From: Planctomycetota bacterium
GTDB taxonomy: Bacteria > Planctomycetota > J058
Length of the DNA stretch: 64,000 nucleotides
Direction of reading: 5' to 3'
Assembly (NCBI GenBank): GCA_023954375.1
Contig: JAMLIC010000021.1
Coordinates: forward strand, 1-64,000
Shown here: positions 29,338-36,645 of the stretch, one piece after another
Layout: every line of letters starts with the position of its first letter
How positions within the stretch are numbered: the stretch's first letter is position 1
The notes under the pieces: model-generated
The model's input: the letters and a program-made list of their open reading frames with translations, nothing else
Database searches by the model: none
What the model was told of the DNA's origin: nothing
Position numbers and translations under genes: made by a program

Positions 29338-30864
29338 TCACCGAGCGGTCTCCTCCGCCCTCGCCTCCCGCACGACCGTCACCTTCACCTCGCCCGGCCC
29401 GACCTCCGCCGCCTCGATCGCGCGGGCGACGTCGCGCGCCAGGCGCTGCGCGGTGCGGTCCGAGTGCTTCTGCGGGTCGACGACGATCCTGAGCTCGCGC
29501 CCGGCCTGGAGGGCCAGCGCGCGCAGGACGCCCGGCTGCGCGAGGGCCAGCGCCTCCACCTCGGCGCGGCGGCGGATCGCCTGCTCGAGCGCGCCGTCGC
29601 GCGCGCCCGGGCGGCCGGTCGACAGGGCGTTGGCGAGCTGGACGAGCGCCGCGTAGGGCGACGCGGCCTGGACCTCCTCGTGGTGCGCCGCGATCGCGTC
29701 GACCACCAGCGGGTCCTCGTCGCAGCGCCGCGCGAAGTCGGCGCCGACGGCCGCGTGGCTGCCGTCGACCTCGTGCTCGACCGCCAGCCCCACGTCGTGC
29801 AGGAGCCCGGCGCGCCGCGCGAGCGCCTCGTCGAGGCCCAGCTCCGCCGCGAGGAGCCCCGCCAGCCGCGCCGTCTCGACCGCGTGCAGGCGCACGTTCT
29901 GGCCCTCCGACGTGCGGTACTCGAGCCGCCCGAGCAGCGTGAGCAGCCGCGGGTGGAGCGGCTCCACCCGCGCCTCCGCCGCCGCCGCGCGCCCGAGCGC
30001 CTCCGTCGTCTCCTCCACCTCGGCGCCGGCGGCCTTCACCGCCTCGGCGATCCGGTCGGGCTGGATGCGCCCGTCGTCGAGGAGCCGGACGAGCGCCCGC
30101 CGCGCCACCTCGCGCCGCAAGGGGTCGAACGAGGAGAGGACGACCACCCCGGGTGTGTCGTCGATCAGCAGGTCGACGCCCGCCTCCTGCTCGAACGTCC
30201 GCACGTTGCGCGCGTCGCGCCCGACGAGGAGCCCCTTCAGGTCGTCCGACGGGAGGGGCACGACCGTGACCATGCTCGGGTGCCCGTGCGCCCACGCGGC
30301 GCGCTGCAGCGCCGCCACCAGGGCCTCGCGCGCGCGCCGCGCGAGGTCGTGCGCCAGGGCCGCGTCGGCGCGCGCGCGCACCTCGGCGGCCTCGACCTGG
30401 CAGCGCTGCTCGACGCGCCCGAGCAGCAGGTCCTCCGCCTCCTCGCGGCGGAGCCCCGAGATACGCTCGAGCTCCCGCAGCTCGCGCTGCTGCTGCCGCT
30501 CGACCTCCGCGCGCTCGGCGTCGAGCGTCGCCTGCGCCCCCTTGAGCTCGGCCTCGCGCACCGAGAGGCGGCGCTCCCGATCCTCGATCGCCTCGGTCCG
30601 CCGGTCGAGGGCGTCCTCGCGCGCGCGGCAGCGGGCCTCGAGGTCCTTGAGCTCGCGCCGCGTCGCCGCCAGCCCCGCCTCGAGGTCGGCGCGCTCGCGC
30701 AGCGCCTGCTCCCGCGCCGCGACCTCGACCTCGCGCCGGAGCCGGTCGCGCTCCTCGTCGAGGAGGCGGCGCCGGAGCGCCGGCAGACCCCAGACCGCGA
30801 GCGACGCCGCGGCGGCCGCGAGCGCGCAGAGACCGCCGAGGAGGAAGGCGAGGCCTGGGTCCAA
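29338..30864 (-). CDS. rny: Ribonuclease Y
   Basis: About 508 residues with the standard layout: N-terminal membrane helix (AFLLGGLCALAAAAASLAVW), long charged coiled coil (about 30-190), KH domain (GLLVGRDARNVRTFEQEAGV, DDTPGVVVLSSFDPLRREVARRAL) and HD domain with GLLHDVGLAVEHEVDGSH and IAAHHEEV. It is a membrane-bound endoribonuclease starting mRNA turnover. The start is inferred as TTG 30864, because no ATG or GTG is in frame nearer the membrane helix and GGATGGAG precedes it. Length is close to the roughly 520 residues of Bacillus Rny. TACAAT lies 36 bases upstream. Confidence 0.92.
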   Translation of the reverse strand: MDPGLAFLLGGLCALAAAAASLAVWGLPALRRRLLDEERDRLRREVEVAAREQALRERADLEAGLAATRRELKDLEARCRAREDALDRRTEAIEDRERRLSVREAELKGAQATLDAERAEVERQQQRELRELERISGLRREEAEDLLLGRVEQRCQVEAAEVRARADAALAHDLARRAREALVAALQRAAWAHGHPSMVTVVPLPSDDLKGLLVGRDARNVRTFEQEAGVDLLIDDTPGVVVLSSFDPLRREVARRALVRLLDDGRIQPDRIAEAVKAAGAEVEETTEALGRAAAAEARVEPLHPRLLTLLGRLEYRTSEGQNVRLHAVETARLAGLLAAELGLDEALARRAGLLHDVGLAVEHEVDGSHAAVGADFARRCDEDPLVVDAIAAHHEEVQAASPYAALVQLANALSTGRPGARDGALEQAIRRRAEVEALALAQPGVLRALALQAGRELRIVVDPQKHSDRTAQRLARDVARAIEAAEVGPGEVKVTVVREARAEETAR

Positions 30865-30900
30865 CGGATGCCCACTCCATCCCGGGTGTCCGGGCGGTCG

Positions 30901-30906
30901 ATTGTA
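30901..30906 (-). promoter_or_regulatory. -10 element TACAAT upstream of rny
   Basis: Minus-strand TACAAT, 36 bases before the TTG start, leaving a leader with an SD-like GGATGGAG. Confidence 0.4.
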
Positions 30907-31041
30907 GCGCCCGTAGGCGCCTGCGCCGCCACGAGCTACGTCGCCCCCGGGCCCCGACCCCGGGGGTCCAGTTTCCGGAGGCGGGCCCGGACGGCCTTTG
31001 CTACCTTCGGTCCCCCTGCGACCCTCCCCCGGGGACTTGCC

Positions 31042-32439
31042 GTGCACCGACCCCTCGCCATCGCCGCGCTCGCCCTGGCCGCCACCAGCGCCAGCGCCCG
31101 GGCCGACGAGCAGGCCATCGCCATCCGGCGGGCCGCCGAGCGCCACACAGGCGCCCTCGTGCGGGTCGAGGCGACGACGACGCTCGGGGTCGAGGGCCTC
31201 CCCGGGCTCGGGCGCGGCGCGCGCCGCACGCACGAGGTGTCGACCGCCGGCGTCGTCGTCACGGGCGACGGGCTGGTCGTCTTCCCCGCGGCCGCCCTCG
31301 ACCCGGCGGGGGACATCTTCGCCCTGCTCGGCGCCCGCCCCCGCGCCGAGGTCCTGGCGCTGTCGATCGTCGGCGCCGACGGCCGCGTGCGCGACGCGGA
31401 GTGGGTCGGCCGCGACCTCGCGCTCGGCCTCGGCTTCGTGCGGGTGGTCGAGGCCGGCCGCGCCGGCCTGACGCCGGTCGCCTTCGGCCAGGCCGCCCTC
31501 GACGTCGGTGACCCGCTCCTCGTGCTCAGCCTCGGCCCGGCGCGCCTCGAGCGCCCCCGCCGCGTCGACCTGGCCCGCGTCTCCTACCGCACCCCCCGCC
31601 TGCTCGGCACGACCCCCCGCCTGCCCCACGCCCTGGGCGGCCTGGTCGTGGCCCAGGACGGGGCCCCGGTCGGCCTCCTCGCGCCGCTGACCGGCGGGCC
31701 CGAGCGCCCCGACCTCCTCACGCCCGACCTCCTCGCCGAGCAGCGCGCCGGCCACGTCCTCCTCGCCCAGGCCTTCCAGCCGCTCCTCGCGTCGCCCCCG
31801 GTCGAGCCGGGCGGCCCCGCCGCCGCGGCCAGCCGCGCGCGCGCCTGGCTGGGGATCAAGCACGAGGTCCTCACGCCCGAGCTGGCGCAGGTCCACGGGC
31901 TCGACGTCGACACCGGCGTGCGCGTGGTGGCGGTCTACGAGGGCCCCGGCAAGGTCGCCGGGCTCCAGCCGGGCGACGTCCTGCAGACGCTCGATGGCGA
32001 GCCGCTCGACCTCGACCCGGGCGAGTCGTTCGACGACCTGATCGAGGACTACCCCGTCGGCACCAAGGTCACGCTCGGCGTCCGCCGCCGCGGCCAGGCC
32101 CGCCAGGTCGAGGTCGAGCTCGCCCGCGGCCCCGTCCGCCCGCGCGACGCCGAGCGCGCCGCCCTGCCCGAGGTCGGCCTCCTCGTCCGCGCCCTGACCT
32201 TCCACGACCGCGAGGACGCGGGCCTGCCCCAGACGACGCCCGGCGCCGTGGTCCTCGAGGTCGAGCCCGACGGGGCCGCCTCGCGCGCGGGCCTGCGCCA
32301 GGGCGACCTCCTGCTCGAGGTCGCCGGCGAGCCCGTGGCCGGCCTGGGCGACCTCCGGGCACGCCTCCTGGCCCCGGGCGCCCACGCGCTCAAGGTCCGG
32401 CGCCGCGGCGAGGAGCTGACCCTCCGTGTTCGACGCTGA
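31042..32439 (+). CDS. Exported HtrA-like protein with degenerate protease domain and two PDZ domains
   Basis: About 465 residues from GTG 31042 (GGGGAC upstream) with a signal peptide ending ASARADEQ. Residues 30-250 follow the trypsin-like HtrA fold (VRVEATTTLGVEGL, STAGVVVTGDGLVVFPAAAL), but the usual NHVV His is replaced by FPAAA and GNSGGP by HALGGLV, so catalytic His and Ser are absent. Two PDZ domains follow (AWLGIKHEVLTPELAQVHGL ... GLQPGDVLQTLDGEPL; GAVVLEVEPDGAASRAGLRQGDLLLEV). It is probably a non-proteolytic periplasmic binding or scaffold protein. It precedes a Cys-cluster membrane protein by 42 bp. Confidence 0.75.
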   Translation: MHRPLAIAALALAATSASARADEQAIAIRRAAERHTGALVRVEATTTLGVEGLPGLGRGARRTHEVSTAGVVVTGDGLVVFPAAALDPAGDIFALLGARPRAEVLALSIVGADGRVRDAEWVGRDLALGLGFVRVVEAGRAGLTPVAFGQAALDVGDPLLVLSLGPARLERPRRVDLARVSYRTPRLLGTTPRLPHALGGLVVAQDGAPVGLLAPLTGGPERPDLLTPDLLAEQRAGHVLLAQAFQPLLASPPVEPGGPAAAASRARAWLGIKHEVLTPELAQVHGLDVDTGVRVVAVYEGPGKVAGLQPGDVLQTLDGEPLDLDPGESFDDLIEDYPVGTKVTLGVRRRGQARQVEVELARGPVRPRDAERAALPEVGLLVRALTFHDREDAGLPQTTPGAVVLEVEPDGAASRAGLRQGDLLLEVAGEPVAGLGDLRARLLAPGAHALKVRRRGEELTLRVRR

Positions 32440-32481
32440 ACGCCGCGGCCCCGCCCCCCTGCTTTCCCGTTCGAGGTAGTC

Positions 32482-33075
32482 ATGGCCTCCTCCGTCGAGC
32501 TCCCCCCCGCCAAGCCCCGCCCGCTGCCGGTCGTGGCCGCCACGCCCACCCTGCAGACCACCTTCCAGCCGACGACGTTCCAGGGCGAGGAGCGCAAGAG
32601 CAACGAGGTGGAGGGGTTCGTCTACAACCGCTGGAAGGGCGTCGTCTACACGGTGCTGATCGTCCTCAAGCTCCCCTTCCTCCCCCTGTGGCCGTTCTTC
32701 ATCGCCCGGGAGGCCAAGGACTGGTCGATCGCCCGCAACTACTTCTCGACGCTCTGGTACTGCTTCACCGTGATCGTGCAGCAGATCCGCTTCGGCTCCT
32801 TCGTCCGGCTGCTCAAGTACAACCTGCTCATGGGCCCCGACGAGGTGAAGCGCCGGATCGCCCAGCGCCGCGGCGCGTGCACCCGCTGCGCGAAGTGCTG
32901 CCAGCAGTTCGAGTGCATCTTCCTCGGCCGTGACGAGCAGACGAAGGAGTTCTACTGCAAGGTCTACGGGACCGACTACTGGTACTACGGGACCTGCGGC
33001 CGCTACCCGCTCGACCAGGCCGACATCGACGCCCACGCCTGCCCCGGCTTCTCCTTCCAGCACGTGGAGAAGTAG
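32482..33075 (+). CDS. Membrane protein with Cys cluster (YkgJ-like)
   Basis: One hundred ninety-seven residues. After a Pro-rich N-terminus comes a membrane segment (VVYTVLIVLKLPFLPLWPFFI) and a second weaker one (FSTLWYCFTVIVQQIRF). The C-terminal 75 residues carry the Cys cluster CTRCAKCC, FEC, FYC, TCGRYPLD and ACPGF, the CxxCxxCC type of YkgJ-family proteins that may bind an iron-sulfur cluster or zinc. The role is unknown. Codon usage is typical of the genome, and ATG 32482 follows a weak GAGGTAGT. Probably co-transcribed with the PDZ gene. Confidence 0.75.
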   Translation: MASSVELPPAKPRPLPVVAATPTLQTTFQPTTFQGEERKSNEVEGFVYNRWKGVVYTVLIVLKLPFLPLWPFFIAREAKDWSIARNYFSTLWYCFTVIVQQIRFGSFVRLLKYNLLMGPDEVKRRIAQRRGACTRCAKCCQQFECIFLGRDEQTKEFYCKVYGTDYWYYGTCGRYPLDQADIDAHACPGFSFQHVEK

Positions 33076-33691
33076 CAGCTCACCGCCTCCCCCCGTCAGA
33101 CCCGATCTGCAGGTCGGGTCAGCCTGCCGCCCCTCCGCTCCTCCGCCGCCCGCCGCCCCCGATCAGGCTCGCGCGCCTGAGGTCCGCCACGGGCGCTACG
33201 GGGTCCACCGCGCGGACGAGCCGCGCCCAGCGGCGGCGCACCTCGAGCGCCTCGGCCTCGTCGGACGTGCCCTCTGTGTCGCTCACGGCCGCGATCCTAT
33301 ACCTGGGCTGCCCCCTGAAGGGGGGCCCGATGGCGCACGTGAACCAGGGGGACCCTGACCGAGACGTGCCACGAACGCCCCACACACCGAGATTGAGAGC
33401 GTCGGCGCGGACCCTGTTCTGCAGGCCGTACCGCTGACCGAGGCTCAGGTCGCGGCGGAGTTCACCGCCATGGCGAAGCACGCGGCCCGAGCTTCGGGTC
33501 GCGCTCCGCTCCGACCGCACTGAGTGGCTCGCGGCGCCGTGACTTCATCGGGGCGTCCCTCGCCACGGTCTACAGCTTCCCCTTCGCCCGGCCCATCGCC
33601 GGGCAGGCCAGGGGCGGCGGCCCGGCCGCGCCGAGCTTTGCGCGCCGGCGGGAGTAGGGGGGCCGGCGCGTAGAATGCCCACCCGGAGCGG
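33076..33691. other. Intergenic region with gene debris
   Basis: No convincing gene. A 55-codon minus-strand frame (33119-33286, start GTG, SDTEGTSDEAEALEVRRRW...) is possible. A plus-strand stretch ending at 33523 reads like protein (PLTEAQVAAEFTAMAKHAA) but has no start codon. Both may be remnants. CAGACCCGATCTGCAGGTCGGGTC around 33099-33121 is a small hairpin after the Cys-cluster gene. Confidence 0.4.
33671..33676 (+). promoter_or_regulatory. -10-like TAGAAT upstream of the mini-MBOAT gene
   Basis: TAGAAT lies 15 bases before the GTG at 33692; predicted leader about 9 bases, containing GGAGCGGG. Confidence 0.45.
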
Positions 33692-34177
33692 GTGATGGGC
33701 CAGGCCGACGCGCAGGAGCCCGGGGCGCGACCGACCTACGCGCAGTTCGTGGCGCGCCTGCACGGCGACGCGGGCGCCCTGCGCATCGTGGGCCGCGCGC
33801 TGGCGGCCGGGTCGCTCCCGGAGTTCTGGCGCCGCTGGAACCCCGCCTACGGCTACCTGCTGCGCTACTACGTGCACGCGCCGCTGCGGCGCCGCCTCCC
33901 GGCGCAGGTCGCGCGGCTGCTCACGTTCCTCCTCTGCGGCCTCGTCCTCCACGACCTGCCGTTCCTCTACCTCCCCGCGCTCCTGCGCGGCGCGAGCCCG
34001 CCGCCGCCGTTCACGACCCTCCTGTTCCTCGTCTTCGCGCTGCAGGCGGAGCTCTCGACGGCCCTGCGGGTGAGCTGGGCCGGACGCTCGCTGCCCACGC
34101 GCGTGCTGGCGAACCTGCTCGCGATCGGCGCGGCCGGCGCGGTCACGCTCTGGGCGGTGGCATGGGTCTCGTCGTGA
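33692..34177 (+). CDS. Short MBOAT-like membrane protein
   Basis: One hundred sixty-one residues (GTG 33692, or ATG 33695). SLPEFWRRWNPAYGYLLRYY and VHAPLRRRLP strongly resemble the conserved FWRRWHxSLSxWLRDYVYIPL block of MBOAT acyltransferases, followed by LLTFLLCGLVLHDLPFLYLP, where full-length enzymes have the catalytic His. Two more hydrophobic helices complete it. It corresponds to about one third of an MBOAT enzyme, so it is a dedicated mini-family or a truncated derivative. HDLP supplies a candidate active-site His. Substrate unknown. Confidence 0.65.
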   Translation: MMGQADAQEPGARPTYAQFVARLHGDAGALRIVGRALAAGSLPEFWRRWNPAYGYLLRYYVHAPLRRRLPAQVARLLTFLLCGLVLHDLPFLYLPALLRGASPPPPFTTLLFLVFALQAELSTALRVSWAGRSLPTRVLANLLAIGAAGAVTLWAVAWVSS

Positions 34178-34536
34178 TCGGGGCGGGATCGGGATCGGGA
34201 TCGGGGATCGGGAGCGGGGAAACGCGCGAAAGTCCGGCAGGGGGTCGGCCACGGGCGGAACGCAGCGACACGCGAGGCGAGGCCGCGGAGGCCGAGCCGC
34301 GGCGGCGCGCGCGCGGCGGACATCGATCGCCGGATCCGCGCGCCGCCCCGGCCGGCATCCGCGGCCGCAGCCGTCGACCACACGCAACCATTCGGGGCAG
34401 GGGTGCAGTCGCCCTTGCACGGCATGGTTCAGGGCGAGGGGGGCCTCCACCGCAACCGCCGACGCCACAAGCTCCCGCAGCTTTGGAACGCTTCCTGCGC
34501 AGAGGTCCCGCGCACAGGCAGGAAGGTGGTCCCCCC
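34178..34536. other. Intergenic region with GGGATC microsatellite
   Basis: Begins with a run of GGGATC-type repeats (about 34175-34215), then GC-rich sequence without an open start or family match. Plus-strand frames into the next gene are open but look non-coding (Arg/Gly-rich). The SD AGGAAGGTGG before 34537 marks the true gene start. Confidence 0.5.
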
Positions 34537-35430
34537 ATGCGGTTCAGTGACGTGCGCGTCGGCGAGTCCCTCACCCTCCGCTCCGAGACGCCGGTGGCCT
34601 GGCGGGTGATCCTCAAGAAGGTCAACGACGAGCGCGCCGAGGACGACCGCGGCGTGACGATCGCGATCGGCGCCGACGAGGAGTGCGACGTCCTCGAGAC
34701 GGTGGCCCTGAGCCACGCCCTGTGGTTCGAGCACGAGGGCGCCTGGAAGCTCGTCCTCCGCTGGACCACGCCGCGCGACGCGCGGGCGAAGTGGGCCACG
34801 GTCGACCCCTCCGCCGAGGACGAGGGCAAGGTGAAGACGAGCGGCAGCCAGCAGGAGCCCGGCGAGGACCGCCGCGCCCGCGCGCTGCTCGCCTCGGCCA
34901 TGCACGCCCGCGGCGACACGAAGCAGGCGATCTCGCTCTACGACGAGCTGCTCGCGGAGACCGCCGACGCGGCGCTCCTGAACAACCGCGGCGCGGCCCG
35001 CGCGTCCGAGGGCGACGTGAAGGGCGCGATCGACGACTACACGCACGCGATCTCGCTCGACGACTCGCTGGCGCAGGCCTACAGCAACCGCGGCAACGCG
35101 CTCACGAAGCTGGCCAGGTACGACGAGGCGCTCCTCGACTACGACCGGGCCCTCGCGCGCTCGGGCGACGTCGCGGCGATCTACTGCAACCGCGGCCTCG
35201 CGCGGAAGATGCTCGGCGACCTGCCCGGCAGCATCGAGGACTTCGAGGCCGCGCTGGCCCTCGACGAGCGGTTCGCCCCGGCCTACCTCGCGCGCGGCAG
35301 CGTCCGCGCGCTCGACGGCGACGTGCCCGGCGCCGTGCGCGACCTCGAGCGCTTCCTCGAGCTGTCGCCGCAGGCGCCGCAGGCCACGCAGGTCCGCACC
35401 GCGCTCTCCCGCCTGAACCAGGCGATCTGA
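34537..35430 (+). CDS. TPR protein
   Basis: Two hundred ninety-seven residues from ATG 34537 with AGGAAGGTGG upstream. The N-terminal 95 residues form a beta-rich domain (MRFSDVRVGESLTLRSETPV, HALWFEHEGAWKLVLRW) with no recognised family. Residues from about 105 comprise five to six TPR units (ALLNNRGAARASEGDVKGAI, AYSNRGNALTKLARYDEALL, IYCNRGLARKMLGDLPGSI). There is no signal peptide, so probably a cytoplasmic interaction scaffold. It is monocistronic, between two non-coding stretches. Confidence 0.75.
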   Translation: MRFSDVRVGESLTLRSETPVAWRVILKKVNDERAEDDRGVTIAIGADEECDVLETVALSHALWFEHEGAWKLVLRWTTPRDARAKWATVDPSAEDEGKVKTSGSQQEPGEDRRARALLASAMHARGDTKQAISLYDELLAETADAALLNNRGAARASEGDVKGAIDDYTHAISLDDSLAQAYSNRGNALTKLARYDEALLDYDRALARSGDVAAIYCNRGLARKMLGDLPGSIEDFEAALALDERFAPAYLARGSVRALDGDVPGAVRDLERFLELSPQAPQATQVRTALSRLNQAI

Positions 35431-35586
35431 CCGCACAAGGCGCCCCGGGCTTGCCCGCCCGGGGCGACCGCCGGGGGGGGCACGCCAGGAGGTGAGCCGC
35501 GCGTCCGCGCGCGCCTCACGCTCCGCGCTCGCGCGCGGGGTCTCGGGCCTCGGTGTCGGAGGGGGGACTACGACTCGGGTCTGAGC

Positions 35587-35628
35587 GACCTCGGGGGGGC
35601 GCGCGCTCGCGCGCGCCCCCCTGAGGTC
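35587..35628. terminator. 19-bp GC hairpin
   Basis: GACCTCGGGGGGGCGCGCG pairs with CGCGCGCCCCCCTGAGGTC around a 4-base loop with a single wobble. It could terminate the TPR gene transcript or be part of a structured RNA. Confidence 0.45.
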
Positions 35629-35660
35629 CCTGGTCGGTTCTCGACGACGACGTCTCGCGT

Positions 35661-35750
35661 GGAGAGAGAGGAGGGCGGGGCTCCGGACCCGTCTCCTGGG
35701 CTTCTTCTTCTTCTTCTTCGCCTGTCCCGGCCCCGCCTTCCTCTCTCTCC
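35661..35750. repeat. 21-bp inverted repeat enclosing a CTT microsatellite
   Basis: The arms 35661-35681 and 35730-35750 (GGAGAGAGAGGAGGGCGGGG type) match at 20 of 21 positions. The 48-base loop contains six CTT units on the plus strand. Confidence 0.6.
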
Positions 35751-35756
35751 ACCCGG

Positions 35757-35787
35757 CCGCAGTCCAGCCTTCCAGGCCGGACTGCGG
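35757..35787 (+). terminator. 9-bp hairpin followed by CCTTCTGCGTT
   Basis: CCGCAGTCC and GGACTGCGG pair perfectly around a 13-base loop, followed by a T-containing stretch; the best intrinsic-terminator candidate in this gap. Confidence 0.45.
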
Positions 35788-36240
35788 CCTTCTGCGTTCG
35801 GGGTGCGTCAGGCCCGGCGTGACCGCCCCGGCGCGTCCCGAAACCCTAACCAGCTACACGAACGTTGGTTGCGCCCGTGTTGCGGCGTTCGACCGTCCGT
35901 CGTTGGAACCCGAGGAGGGCCAACGCGTACGCGCGCCGGCCGCTGGACGGCCGCCGCGGAGCGTCCAGGCCGCGGCGCGAACACATTGCGCAGAAAGCAG
36001 TTACGGCGTCCTTACCGCCCGCCACCGACACCTCGCCGGAAAAAATCTCCGATCGTCCCCTAAAAACTGTCGGAGCGTTCGGTTATATCCCTGATTGGAG
36101 TCGAGCGAGTTCACGTTGCGGGCTCGGAGGGGAACCCGGACGTGCCCTCGGTCGACTCGAACGCACGCTGACGGGGATCTGGGGACGGCTCCCGTCCACC
36201 GCTCGCCAGCGGCCGGACCCAATCCAGGGAGAAGACGACC

Positions 36241-36528
36241 ATGGCGAAGAAGAAGGCTGGCAAGAAGGCCGGCGGCGCGAAGAAGAAGGCCGCGAAGAAG
36301 GCCGGCGGCGCGAAGAAGAAGGCCGGCGGCGCCAAGAAGAAGGCCGGCAAGAAGGCCGGCGGCGCCAAGAAGAAGGCCGGCAAGAAGGCCGGCGGCGCCA
36401 AGAAGAAGGCCGGCGGCAAGAAGAAGGCCGGCAAGAAGAAGGCCGGCAAGAAGACCGCATCAGGCGGCGCCACCCCACCACCGCCGGGCGGGGGCGGCGA
36501 GCCGCCCATGCCCTCCATGCCCTGGTAG
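36241..36528 (+). CDS. Histone H1-like Lys/Ala/Gly-repeat protein
   Basis: Ninety-five residues. The first 72 are built almost only from K, A and G in short units (KKAGGAK, KKKAGKKAGG), resembling eukaryotic H1 tails and bacterial H1-like proteins. A Pro/Gly-rich tail follows (TPPPPGGGGEPP) and ends PMPSMPW. SD GGGAGAAGACGACC lies before ATG. It should bind DNA electrostatically and compact or regulate the nucleoid. The repeated codons may vary in number. A long AT-richer leader suggests strong or regulated expression (inference). Confidence 0.8.
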   Translation: MAKKKAGKKAGGAKKKAAKKAGGAKKKAGGAKKKAGKKAGGAKKKAGKKAGGAKKKAGGKKKAGKKKAGKKTASGGATPPPPGGGGEPPMPSMPW

Positions 36529-36645
36529 GGCTGGCAGGACACACGACCGTTCTCTCGCGCAGCGTGGCCCCGGCCACGCTGCGCGTCTTTGTACGTCCGG
36601 AGCGGGCGACGCGCGGGTGATAGGCTGGAGCGCGGAGGTGCGCGC

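Larger units (their letters stand above)
35431..36240. other. 810-bp structured intergenic region
   Basis: No convincing ORF. It holds three strong hairpins (35587-35628, 35661-35750, 35757-35787) and then a comparatively AT-rich part (about 35990-36110, with CCCCTAAAAACTG and GGTTATATCC) that probably contains the promoter of the downstream H1-like gene. A non-coding RNA is possible; no known RNA family signature (RNase P, tmRNA, 6S, SRP) was recognised. Confidence 0.5.

Noticed and set aside
33359..33523. Plus-strand open stretch before the mini-MBOAT gene as a gene
   Set aside because: It reads like protein at its end but has an upstream in-frame stop, no usable start and no SD; treated as debris.
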